A DNA stretch of 38,358 bases from Nitrospiria bacterium (GTDB taxonomy: Bacteria; Nitrospirota; Nitrospiria; JACQBZ01). Under the pieces are notes generated by a model. It did no database searches. It worked only from the letters and a program-made list of their open reading frames with translations, and had not been told where the DNA came from. Shown piece after piece: positions 29,349 to 38,358 of the stretch. A program made the translations under genes and the position numbers. How positions within the stretch are numbered: position 1 is the first letter of the stretch; every line of letters begins with the position of its first letter. The stretch is taken from NCBI GenBank assembly GCA_919901335.1, contig CAKKOZ010000099.1, positions 1 to 38,358 on the forward strand. Direction: 5' to 3'.

Positions 29349-29659
29349 AATTGATCAAGGCGATATTCAGGCCGGAACGGGAGGCCGAGGTGATCAAGGC
29401 CTTGGAGAATGCGGAACTGTATGCGATGACGAAATTGGATGTACTGGGCCGCGGAAAACAGCGGGGCGTCCAGGTCGGAAAGGCGACCTACGATGAGTTG
29501 GCCAAGCTGATGTTGATGATCGTGGTTGAGGATCGGGACTGCGACCGCGCGGTGGAGGCGATCCGAAAATCGGCCTACACCGGCCATTTCGGCGATGGCA
29601 GGATCTTCATCCTTCCAGTGGAGCAGATCATCACGATCCGCACGGGAGAAGCGAAGTGA
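29345..29659 (+). CDS. PII-family protein, NifI1-like
   Basis: MKLIKAIFRPEREAEVIKALENAELYAMTKLDVLGRGKQRGVQVGKATYDELAKLMLMIVVEDRD...FGDGRIFILPVEQIITIRTGEAK; start refined from 29141. Confidence 0.85.
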   Translation: MKLIKAIFRPEREAEVIKALENAELYAMTKLDVLGRGKQRGVQVGKATYDELAKLMLMIVVEDRDCDRAVEAIRKSAYTGHFGDGRIFILPVEQIITIRTGEAK

Positions 29660-30912
29660 TGAAAATCACGCAGGCGATCAAGAGCGGCCACCCCGGTTCA
29701 CTCTTCTCGGCCTTTCTCTATTTTGATATCAGTTTCATGGTCTGGGTTATCCTCGGACCGTTGGCCGTTTATATCGCCCAGGATATGGGACTGTCGACCG
29801 GGCAGAAAGGGCTGCTGGTGGCCTTCCCTATTTTAGGCGGGGCCCTTCTGAGGATTCCCATGGGGATCTTGACCGATCGGTTCGGTCCGAGACGGACGGG
29901 TTTGGCCGGGCTGATCATCACATTGGTCCCGCTGATCTATGGTTGGCTCTGGGCCGACAGCCTAGGTCATGTCATGGCGGTGGGGCTCCTGCTGGGGGTG
30001 GCCGGCGCAAGCTTTGCCGTGGCCCTTCCCCTTGCGAGTCGGTGGTATCCCCCGGAACATCAGGGTGTGGCGATGGGAATTGCGGGCGCGGGCAACAGCG
30101 GAACGGTCCTAACGATGCTTTTGGCCCCGCGTCTTGCGGAGCATGTGGGCTGGCAGGGAGTCATGGGACTGGCCATGGTCCCGATCCTCATCACCTTTGT
30201 GATCTTTTTCTTGATGGCCAGGGAAAGCCCCAACCAACCGGCTCCAAGGCCGCTTCTGGATTATCTATCCCTTTTTAAGAACGGTGACGCCTGGTGGTTT
30301 AATTTCTTTTACAGCATCACATTCGGCGGTTTTGTAGGACTGGCTTCTTTCCTTGTCATTTTCTTTCATGATCAGTACGGCCTTTCAAAGATCATGGCCG
30401 GAAATTTCGCGGCGGCCTGCGTCTTTGCCGGCAGTTTCTTCCGGCCCTTCGGGGGCTATCTGGCGGATCGATTCGGAGGGGTCCGTGTCCTCATGGTTTT
30501 GTATGTTTGGATCGGAATCATGATGCTGGGCGTGAGTCTTCTGCCGCCGCTGACCCTCGTTACCATTTTACTATTCCTTGGAATGATGGGTCTGGGAATG
30601 GGCAATGGCTCGGTCTTTCAGATCGTTCCACAGCGCTTTAGGACGGAGATGGGTGTGGTCACCGGAATGGTCGGGGCGGCCGGTGGTCTCGGGGGCTTCC
30701 TCCTTCCGACCGTCCTGGGATCATTGAAAGACCTCACAGGTTCCTTTAATATTGGATTTCTTCTTTTTGGATTAGCAGTGTTTTTCTCTTTTATAATGCT
30801 TCAATTCGTATACAAGAAATCGTGGCGTCGGACCTGGTTGGTCACAGTGAAACCGGTCGCCGGATTGTCGCCCAGCGGGCGTGTGGCGATGGAGGTGGTG
30901 TTCGGTGGGTAA
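29656..30912 (+). CDS. NarK/NasA-type MFS nitrate/nitrite transporter
   Basis: 12-TM MFS; RIPMGILTDRFGPRRTGLAG and GAGNSGTVLTMLLAPRLAE motifs. Confidence 0.9.
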   Translation: MMKITQAIKSGHPGSLFSAFLYFDISFMVWVILGPLAVYIAQDMGLSTGQKGLLVAFPILGGALLRIPMGILTDRFGPRRTGLAGLIITLVPLIYGWLWADSLGHVMAVGLLLGVAGASFAVALPLASRWYPPEHQGVAMGIAGAGNSGTVLTMLLAPRLAEHVGWQGVMGLAMVPILITFVIFFLMARESPNQPAPRPLLDYLSLFKNGDAWWFNFFYSITFGGFVGLASFLVIFFHDQYGLSKIMAGNFAAACVFAGSFFRPFGGYLADRFGGVRVLMVLYVWIGIMMLGVSLLPPLTLVTILLFLGMMGLGMGNGSVFQIVPQRFRTEMGVVTGMVGAAGGLGGFLLPTVLGSLKDLTGSFNIGFLLFGLAVFFSFIMLQFVYKKSWRRTWLVTVKPVAGLSPSGRVAMEVVFGG

Positions 30913-31132
30913 GGGATTAAAAGAACAGGTGGCGAAGCTTGAACGGCGTCTGATTTTGAATGCCTTGGAGGCGGCAGATTGGAAGCAGTCTCTGGCCGCA
31001 AAAGAGTTATGGATCAGTGAACGGGTGCTGCGGTATAAGATGAGGAAATACGGACTTAAATTAGAAACAAAATTGTCGCTGTCAGACAGAATTGTCGATG
31101 CAACGGTTCCTCTTAGGAAAACAGAGAGTTAG
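30905..31132 (+). CDS. Orphan Fis-type HTH protein
   Basis: GTG start overlapping the transporter stop; LKEQVAKLERRLILNALEAADWKQSLAAKELWISERVLRYKMRKYGLK resembles the DNA-binding domain of sigma54 activators, without AAA+. Confidence 0.75.
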   Translation: MGKGLKEQVAKLERRLILNALEAADWKQSLAAKELWISERVLRYKMRKYGLKLETKLSLSDRIVDATVPLRKTES

Positions 31133-31177
31133 TAAATTATTCGGCAAGCCGACTTTGTATTCATGACAAGATTGTCG
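31067..31177 (+). promoter_or_regulatory. Three copies of candidate enhancer motif ACARRWTTGTCG
   Basis: ACAAAATTGTCG (31067-31078), ACAGAATTGTCG (31086-31097), ACAAGATTGTCG (31166-31177). Confidence 0.65.
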
Positions 31178-31277
31178 AAGGATCATCTCGGCCGATCTTA
31201 ATGTTGCCGTAGTCCAGAACCATTATATCTTATTAAATAAGAAGAGTTTTTAAGAGTTTATATCTCAATAAAATAAA

Positions 31278-31293
31278 TGGCATCGGTCTTGCT
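31278..31293 (+). promoter_or_regulatory. Sigma54 (-24/-12) promoter of the porin-amtB-glnB operon
   Basis: TGGCATCGGTCTTGCT; GG-N10-GC; two mismatches to TGGCACGNNNNTTGCW. Confidence 0.82.
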
Positions 31294-31421
31294 TCTGTAA
31301 AGACGACAGGACTTTCTGGATACGACGCCGTATCCCATCACTCCCCGGCAATGAAGCCCGCTGGATCAAAAGATCCCAAATTAATTCAATTAACGGATTT
31401 CACAACATGAAGGAGGAGTTC

Positions 31422-32549
31422 ATGAAAATGTCCATTCGTATTCTGACCGTTTTCTTGTTCATTAGCCTGCTTGCTCCAATAGCAGGTCTGGCGGAGGAAG
31501 TACCCTCTGAGAAAGAGGTGGGGGCCGTCTTTCCCGAGAAACAATGGTTTGAGGATGTCCATATGGCCGGGTTCGTCGACACCTATTTCAGCTATAACTT
31601 AAACAACCCGGACAGCATGAAGAACACCTATGGCGGCTTGGGAAGCAACTTCGATTTCGAGCATAACACCTTCAGCTTGAGCCTGGCGGAACTGGTGTTC
31701 CATAAGGATCCGGACCCGGTCGGATTCCGCGTGGACCTCGATTTCGGACCGACAACCGATTTCGTGCATTGCGGAGCTGTCAATTGTCCCGACACCGCCG
31801 GGGAGGCCAATTACAAAAACATACAGCAGGCTTATGTAAGCTGGGCGACTCCGCTGGGTCCGAAGCTTGAAGTCGGAAAATTCGTGACGCACATGGGCGC
31901 CGAGGTAATCGAATCGAAGGACAACTGGAACTACACGAGAAGCCTTCTATTCGCCTATGCGATCCCGTACTACCATGCCGGCACACGCGTCAACATCCCG
32001 GTGAATGATATGTTCTTCGTCAACGGCTATGCCTACAACGGCTGGAACAACGTTGTTGAAAATAACGATTCCAAAACGTTTGGCGCAACGATCGGAATCA
32101 CGCCGATCCCGCAGCTTCCGATCCTACTGAACTGGATCGGGCCGGAAGAGGCCTTCGGCGATCTTCAGGTGTATGAGGCGATCGCAACCTTGAACCTTAC
32201 CGACTCTCTTTCCTTCATGGTGGATTACAACCTTGGCGATCGCGAAAACGCAGCCGGCAAGGACGAAGGTTACTCCGGCATCGCGGCCTATGCACGATGG
32301 AAGAAAGATCCATGCGCATTGGCCGTGCGATATGAAAATCTGAAGGATGACGACGGCGTGATCTTCGGAATGACGGACAACACAATTTCGGAGCTGACCG
32401 TGACGGCCGAGCATACGATCGCGAAGAACCTGCTCACGCGGCTTGAGTATCGAATGGACAGCGCGGACGAGAAGATCTTTGAAGACGAGGACGCGCAGAT
32501 GTCGGACAGCCAGAGCCGCATCGTGCTCAGCGCCGTCTACATGTTTTAG
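31422..32549 (+). CDS. Outer-membrane beta-barrel porin (BBP2-like)
   Basis: Signal peptide MKMSIRILTVFLFISLLAPIAGLAEE; DTYFSYNLNNP; terminal VLSAVYMF; AAGGAGG upstream. Confidence 0.85.
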   Translation: MKMSIRILTVFLFISLLAPIAGLAEEVPSEKEVGAVFPEKQWFEDVHMAGFVDTYFSYNLNNPDSMKNTYGGLGSNFDFEHNTFSLSLAELVFHKDPDPVGFRVDLDFGPTTDFVHCGAVNCPDTAGEANYKNIQQAYVSWATPLGPKLEVGKFVTHMGAEVIESKDNWNYTRSLLFAYAIPYYHAGTRVNIPVNDMFFVNGYAYNGWNNVVENNDSKTFGATIGITPIPQLPILLNWIGPEEAFGDLQVYEAIATLNLTDSLSFMVDYNLGDRENAAGKDEGYSGIAAYARWKKDPCALAVRYENLKDDDGVIFGMTDNTISELTVTAEHTIAKNLLTRLEYRMDSADEKIFEDEDAQMSDSQSRIVLSAVYMF

Positions 32550-32581
32550 TGAAGAGGAATTTCCAAAAAGGAGAAATGATC

Positions 32582-33988
32582 ATGCGAAAACGATGGATGA
32601 CAAGCGGATTAACCGGCGTCCTGCTGCTTCTGGTTGCCTTGACCTTCTTGCCCGGGCACAGCCAGGCCCAGGGTGAGGCTGTTCCTCCTGCAACGATAGA
32701 AGCGGCAGGCGCCGAAACTGAAATGACCGCACCCGTGGCGGAGGCGGCGCCGGCCGAAGAAGCGGCTCCGGCGCCGCCCACAATCGATAGCGGTGATACG
32801 GCCTGGCTGCTGACGTCATCGGCCCTGGTTCTGGCCATGACGGTGCCCGGCCTCGCCCTCTTTTACGGCGGAATGGTCCGGCGGAAAAATGTACTGAGCA
32901 CGATGATGTACAGTTTTATTGCGCTATGCCTGATCAGCATTCAGTGGGTTCTGTGGGGTTATTCCCTGGCCTTCGGCCCGGATGTGAGCAAGATCATCGG
33001 GAACTTAAGTTATATCGGCTTAAGCGGCGTCGGACAGGAGCCTTTCGGAACCGTTCCGCATCTGGCTTTCATGGTCTTTCAGTTGGTGTTCGCCGTCATC
33101 ACGTTGGCCTTGATCACCGGGGCCTTTGCGGAACGGATGAAGTTCAGCGCCTATATCGTGGTTGGGCTGTTATGGTCCACCTTTGTTTATGATCCTCTGG
33201 CCCACTGGGTCTGGGGGGGTGGATGGCTGATGTCTCTCGGCGCGCTCGATTTCGCCGGCGGGACGGTCGTGCATATCAGTTCCGGTGTCTCGGCCCTGGT
33301 CTGCGCCGTTGTGTTGGGGAAACGGATCGGCCACGGCAAAGAACATATGCCGCCGCACAACCTTCCACTGGTATTGATCGGCGCCGGCCTGCTCTGGTTC
33401 GGCTGGTTCGGATTCAATGCCGGAAGCGCGCTGGCCGCGAACGGCCTGGCCGCGAGCGCTTTTGTCGCGACGAATACAGCCGCGGCTGCAGCGGCCCTTG
33501 CCTGGATGTTTACGGAGTGGGCTTACCGAGGGAAGCCGACGCTTCTTGGAGCGGCCAGCGGAGCGGTCGCGGGACTTGTGGCCATCACTCCGGCGGCTGG
33601 ATTTGTGGGACCGGTTTCGTCTATACTCATCGGAATCGGCGCCGGGGTGTTTTGCTATTTCGCCGTCTTCTTGAAGGGAAAACTCGGATACGACGATTCG
33701 CTGGACGTTTTTGCGGTTCATGGAATCGGCGGGACTTGGGGAGCCATCGCAACGGGGCTCTTTGCCAATCCGGCCGTGAATCCAGCCGGGAAAGGTCTGT
33801 TTTTCGGGAATCCCGGACAACTGGTGACTCAGATCATCGCGGTGGGTGCGACCTGGGTCCTGGCGATCGTTGGAACCTATATCATCTTGAAGGTGGTTGA
33901 TGCGATCGTGGGTCTGAGGGCTACGGAAGAAGCGGAACGGACCGGACTTGATCTGAGCCAACACAACGAGAGCGGGTATGTTCTTTAA
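32582..33988 (+). CDS. amtB: Ammonium transporter
   Basis: GLALFYGGMVRRKNVLSTMMYSF; DFAGGTVVHISSGVSALV; VHGIGGTWGAIATGLFA. Confidence 0.96.
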   Translation: MRKRWMTSGLTGVLLLLVALTFLPGHSQAQGEAVPPATIEAAGAETEMTAPVAEAAPAEEAAPAPPTIDSGDTAWLLTSSALVLAMTVPGLALFYGGMVRRKNVLSTMMYSFIALCLISIQWVLWGYSLAFGPDVSKIIGNLSYIGLSGVGQEPFGTVPHLAFMVFQLVFAVITLALITGAFAERMKFSAYIVVGLLWSTFVYDPLAHWVWGGGWLMSLGALDFAGGTVVHISSGVSALVCAVVLGKRIGHGKEHMPPHNLPLVLIGAGLLWFGWFGFNAGSALAANGLAASAFVATNTAAAAAALAWMFTEWAYRGKPTLLGAASGAVAGLVAITPAAGFVGPVSSILIGIGAGVFCYFAVFLKGKLGYDDSLDVFAVHGIGGTWGAIATGLFANPAVNPAGKGLFFGNPGQLVTQIIAVGATWVLAIVGTYIILKVVDAIVGLRATEEAERTGLDLSQHNESGYVL

Positions 33989-34351
<363 letters not shown>

Positions 34352-34395
34352 TCGGTTTGTGATAGGATAGTCCGGAGTGTCACGATGAAATAACG

Positions 34396-37020
34396 ATGCT
34401 TAAGGACTATTTAGAAAAACGGCTGATCGAAATCCAGCGGCACCATGCGGGAGGGGCGACCGGCGAGCAGGTGATCGCCGCCCTGACGGATCTGACGGAC
34501 GAAGTGATCGAGCGGATCACTCAAGGGGTTTTGCAGGAGATCCCGTCCGGCGACCGCTGGAAGTTCGAGGATGGTTTGGCCGTCGTGGCGTTGGGGGGCT
34601 ACGGGCGGGGAGAACGATCCCCGTATTCCGACATTGATATTATGTTTCTCCACCGGCCGTCTTTCCACGGCGAGATCGAAAAGATGGCCGGAGCCATTCT
34701 GCAACACCTTTGGGACGCGGGCTTCCAAGTGGGGCACAGCACGCGGACGGTGGACGACTGCATCGCGATCGGCCGGAAGGATCTCACGGTCCGAACCTCC
34801 TTGATGGAGGCCCGCTTCTTGACCGGCAGCCGGTCTCTGTTCGACCCGTTCCGGTTGCGATATCAGCGGAAGGTGGTCCATCACCGGCCGGATCTTTTTA
34901 TTAAAGACAAGATCCGCAGCCGGGAAGACGAATATGAACAGTACGGAACAACGATCCATCTCCTCGAACCTCACATCAAGAAAAGCCGCGGCGGGTTAAG
35001 GGACCTGCACCTGCTGCGATGGCTGGCCCAGATCCGGTATCAGACGTCCTCCCTGGACCAGCTGAAGCAGCAGGGCATCCTGTCGAAGCAGGATTATCGC
35101 GCGCTGACCGAGGCCCAGGAATTTTTGTGGCGTATCCGTAACGAGCTTCACTTTTTCGCCGGTCGTTGCCAGGATTCGCTCACGTTCGACGAGCAGATCC
35201 GTCTTGCGGCGGATAGGGGATACCACGACAATCCGCATCTGCTGGGCGTCGAGCAGTTCATGCAAACGTACTACGATCATACCACGGCGATCGCCGAGAT
35301 CACCGGCCGGTATCTTGCGGGCATGACCTCCGAAAACGTCTGGCATCGCCTTCAGGACCGGTTCACCCGCCGAAGAATCGAAAACTATTACCTGTTATCC
35401 GGCGGTGCACTCTCGATTCTTCCCGAGTTCCGTGCGGAGGTGTTGGGCCGCGGCGACCGGGTGCTATCGCTGTTTCATCTGGCGCAGGAAAACAACGCCC
35501 GACTGTCGGTCGAGACGCAGCGTCTGCTTACGGACAGGATGGACCAGTGGGCGGCGGGCCATTTTTCCGATGCGGCATCCCATGCCGTGTTTCTGTTGAT
35601 TTTGTCCGGGCCGGCGGGCGTGGCCGGAACCCTTCGCGACCTGCACCGGTTCAAAATTTTAGAACAGATCCTCCCGTCCTTTAAACGGGTGAGGGGGTTG
35701 ATGCAGTTCAACCTGTATCATAAATACACGGTGGATGAGCACTGTCTTAGGGCGGTGGAAGAGGCCGAAACGATCGTGCGGCAGGACGGTCTGCCGGCCC
35801 GGATCTTTCATGAAATCCGCCGTTGCGAGGTCCTCTTTCTTGCGCTGCTGCTGCACGATCTCGGCAAGGGCCTCGGCGGGGATCACTCCGAGGAGGGCGC
35901 GGCCATTGCATTGGATACGGCCCATCGGCTGGGGCTCGATGCGGCCACGACGGAACAGCTCGTTTTCCTTGTCCGCCAGCACCTTGGGATGACACATATC
36001 GCTTTTCGCCGGGACCTTGCGGATGATACCGTTCTGGTCCAGTTTGCAAAGACGGTCGCCACGCCGGAGACGCTCAAGATGCTTTATATTCTGACAATGG
36101 CCGACGTCATGGCGGTCGGGCCGGGCACCCTCACTGCGTGGAAAAGAGATCTGCTGTCCGAACTGTTTACAAAAACGCTTGAAATTTTGACGGGCGAGGT
36201 TCTCGTCCTGGCCGAAGAAGAAAAGGTGAAGCGCATCCGGCAGATCATTCATTCCCGACTTCGAGATATCTACAAGCCGGATTGGCTGGAAGGCCAATTA
36301 TCCGCGATGACGTTGCGCTACCTCATCGCGATACCGCCGGAGCGGATCATTCTGGACCTCGAACGGGTTCATGAACTCCAACCCAAAAGTGTCAAGGTGT
36401 ACGCCGTGAATGACATCGGCCGGAACTTGACCGAGTACAGCGTCTACACGTTTGATGACATCACGCCCGGGATTTTTTATAAAATCACCTCCGTTCTGGC
36501 GGCCAAGGGTCTTCAGATTCTAAACGCGACCATCACCACCTGGTCGAATAACGTCGTCGTGGATACCTTCCAAGTGCAAGACCCTGATTATTCCGGTCCG
36601 CCGGCCCCCTATCGTCTTAACGATGTTCAGGACACGATTGCCCTCGTTTTACTGGGCCAGAGGGAGATGGAGCATCCGGCGCATGCCGATGCCAGGATCC
36701 GGACGGCTTCTCCCCTTTTTCCACGGACGGCCCCGGTTCAGATCGAGCTCGACAACAGCACGTCCGAAAAATATACGATCATTGAGGTGTTCGCTCCCGA
36801 TCGCACCGGGTTGTTGTCCGTGATCACCCAGTCCATCTTTGTGCTCGGCCTGTCCGTTCAGGCGGCCAAGGTGGCGACCCATCTGGATCAGATCGTGGAT
36901 ATCTTCCACGTGGTGGATCGGGCTGGACAAAAGATAGCGGACCCTGATAGAATCCGGCATCTTAAAGCGACCTTGACGCAGGATATCGGCCAGTTTCTGG
37001 AAACCTTCCAGGTTCAATGA
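34396..37020 (+). CDS. glnD: PII uridylyltransferase / uridylyl-removing enzyme
   Basis: NT motif GGYGRGERSPYSDIDIMFL; HD domain LLLHDLGKGLGGDHSEEGA; C-terminal ACT domains. Confidence 0.96.
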   Translation: MLKDYLEKRLIEIQRHHAGGATGEQVIAALTDLTDEVIERITQGVLQEIPSGDRWKFEDGLAVVALGGYGRGERSPYSDIDIMFLHRPSFHGEIEKMAGAILQHLWDAGFQVGHSTRTVDDCIAIGRKDLTVRTSLMEARFLTGSRSLFDPFRLRYQRKVVHHRPDLFIKDKIRSREDEYEQYGTTIHLLEPHIKKSRGGLRDLHLLRWLAQIRYQTSSLDQLKQQGILSKQDYRALTEAQEFLWRIRNELHFFAGRCQDSLTFDEQIRLAADRGYHDNPHLLGVEQFMQTYYDHTTAIAEITGRYLAGMTSENVWHRLQDRFTRRRIENYYLLSGGALSILPEFRAEVLGRGDRVLSLFHLAQENNARLSVETQRLLTDRMDQWAAGHFSDAASHAVFLLILSGPAGVAGTLRDLHRFKILEQILPSFKRVRGLMQFNLYHKYTVDEHCLRAVEEAETIVRQDGLPARIFHEIRRCEVLFLALLLHDLGKGLGGDHSEEGAAIALDTAHRLGLDAATTEQLVFLVRQHLGMTHIAFRRDLADDTVLVQFAKTVATPETLKMLYILTMADVMAVGPGTLTAWKRDLLSELFTKTLEILTGEVLVLAEEEKVKRIRQIIHSRLRDIYKPDWLEGQLSAMTLRYLIAIPPERIILDLERVHELQPKSVKVYAVNDIGRNLTEYSVYTFDDITPGIFYKITSVLAAKGLQILNATITTWSNNVVVDTFQVQDPDYSGPPAPYRLNDVQDTIALVLLGQREMEHPAHADARIRTASPLFPRTAPVQIELDNSTSEKYTIIEVFAPDRTGLLSVITQSIFVLGLSVQAAKVATHLDQIVDIFHVVDRAGQKIADPDRIRHLKATLTQDIGQFLETFQVQ

Positions 37021-37082
37021 CGATCCCGGTAAAAGGGTGAAGCGATCCTTGAAACCATGATCACTTACAGGAGGAAATTTTC

Positions 37083-38358
37083 ATGAATGTAAAAGAAGTT
37101 TTGGAATTTGCAAAAAAGAATAAAGTTGAGGTGGTTGATTTGAAGTTCGTGGATTTTCCCGGGACCTGGCAGCATTTTACCATTCCGGTGGAGGAGATGA
37201 CCGAGGCTCTTTTTAAAGAGGGTTCCGGTTTTGACGGCTCGTCCATTCGCGGCTGGCAGGCGATCAATAACAGCGACATGCTGGTCATCCCCGATCCGAG
37301 CACGGCCATCCTCGATCCGTTCTGTCAGGCGACAACCCTGAGCATGGTCTGTGACATTTTAGATCCGATCACCCAGGAATCCTACAGCCGCGATCCCCGG
37401 CATATCGCCAAGAAAGCCGAGTCCTATCTCTTGAAAAGCAAGATCGGCGATGTGGCCTACTTTGGTCCGGAAGCGGAGTTCTTTATCTTCGACGGGGCGC
37501 GGTTCGATCAAACTACGAACAGCGGCTATTACTTTATCGAGTCGGAAGAGGGCATCTGGAACGCCGGAAAAGAGGGCGGTAATCTGGGATATAAACCCCG
37601 TCATAAAGAGGGGTATTTCCCGGTTGCCCCAACGGACAGCCAGCAGGATATCCGGACCGAGATGATTATCGAGATGAAGAAGGCCGGCATTCAGGTCGAG
37701 AAACAGCACCACGAGGTCGCGACCGCCGGTCAGGCCGAGATCGACGTCCGCTTTAATTCGCTCGTCCGGATGGCCGATACGATGATGCTGTACAAGTATA
37801 TCGTGAAAAACGTGGCGAAGCGGCACGGGAAGACGGCGACCTTCATGCCGAAGCCGCTGTTCGGCGACAACGGAACCGGGATGCATACCCATCAATCCAT
37901 CTGGAAAGAGGGAAAGCCGCTCTTTGCCGGAAAGGAATATGCCGGGATGAGCAAGATGTGTCTGCATTACATCGGCGGCATCTTGAAGCATGCCCCGGCG
38001 CTTGCGGCCTTCACCAACCCGACCACGAATTCCTACAAGCGCCTCACGCCGGGCTTTGAGGCCCCGGTCTTTTTGGCGTATTCCAGCCGGAACCGTTCGG
38101 CCTCGGTGCGGATCCCGATGTACTCCGCCAATCCCAAGGCAAAGCGGATCGAGGTCCGGTTTCCGGACCCGGCCTGCAACCCGTACCTGGGCTTTGCGGC
38201 GATGTTGATGGCCGGCCTTGACGGCGTTGAAAATAAGATTGATCCAGGACGTCCCATGGACAAAGATCTTTACGATCTGGAGCCCGAAGAGGCCGCCAAG
38301 ATTCCGACCATGCCGGGGAGTCTGGATGATGCCCTGGACAATCTGGAAAAAGACCATG
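37083..38358 (+). CDS. glnA: Glutamine synthetase type I (truncated by window end)
   Basis: [41 protein letters not shown]...; adenylylation-site region [18 protein letters not shown]. Confidence 0.97.
   Translation, partial: MNVKEVLEFAKKNKVEVVDLKFVDFPGTWQHFTIPVEEMTEALFKEGSGFDGSSIRGWQAINNSDMLVIPDPSTAILDPFCQATTLSMVCDILDPITQESYSRDPRHIAKKAESYLLKSKIGDVAYFGPEAEFFIFDGARFDQTTNSGYYFIESEEGIWNAGKEGGNLGYKPRHKEGYFPVAPTDSQQDIRTEMIIEMKKAGIQVEKQHHEVATAGQAEIDVRFNSLVRMADTMMLYKYIVKNVAKRHGKTATFMPKPLFGDNGTGMHTHQSIWKEGKPLFAGKEYAGMSKMCLHYIGGILKHAPALAAFTNPTTNSYKRLTPGFEAPVFLAYSSRNRSASVRIPMYSANPKAKRIEVRFPDPACNPYLGFAAMLMAGLDGVENKIDPGRPMDKDLYDLEPEEAAKIPTMPGSLDDALDNLEKDH

Noticed and set aside
37021-37082. Possible sigma54 promoter for glnA
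   Set aside because: No GG-N10-GC element with the -24/-12 context in the glnD-glnA gap.
37359-38357. 332-aa minus-strand ORF opposite glnA
   Set aside because: glnA on the plus strand is unambiguous but absent from the ORF track because it lacks a stop in the window.

Overview
This looks like a chromosomal window from a GC-moderate Gram-negative bacterium, possibly Nitrospirota-like, although the taxonomy is inference. Gene order: (i) end of the alpha/S10-type ribosomal operon (rpmJ-rpsM-rpsK-rpsD-rpoA-rplQ); (ii) lptC-lptA-lptB-rpoN-rapZ plus a conserved hypothetical; (iii) a small MerR-like gene and pilMNOPQ, then aroC and a fused aroK-aroB; (iv) two secreted lipoproteins, one with Ig-like domains and an acidic D/N-rich repeat tract; (v) a nitrogen-regulation and nitrite-assimilation region: GAF-GAF-ANTAR protein, nadE, NifA-like GAF-AAA+-Fis sigma54 activator, sulfite-oxidase-fold Mo protein, a fused NirB(N)-NirA protein, two NifI-type PII proteins, NarK-like MFS, an orphan Fis-type HTH, porin, amtB, glnB, glnD, and glnA (truncated by the window end). 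Main candidate system: regulatory parts normally linked to nitrogenase (NifA-like activator, a TGT-N10-ACA palindrome, a NifI1/NifI2-like PII pair) arranged around a nitrite reductase/transporter operon with no nif genes in view. Two good sigma54 (-24/-12) promoters each have upstream copies of a shared 12-mer ACARRWTTGTCG. The activator's own leader has a hexaloop hairpin (AACGAT) followed by an intrinsic terminator, about 2 kb downstream of an ANTAR antiterminator gene. Other notable items: a structured intergenic repeat family with compensatory stem changes (one copy forms the C-terminus of AroB), and an apparent lptA frameshift at a T9 slippery tract.
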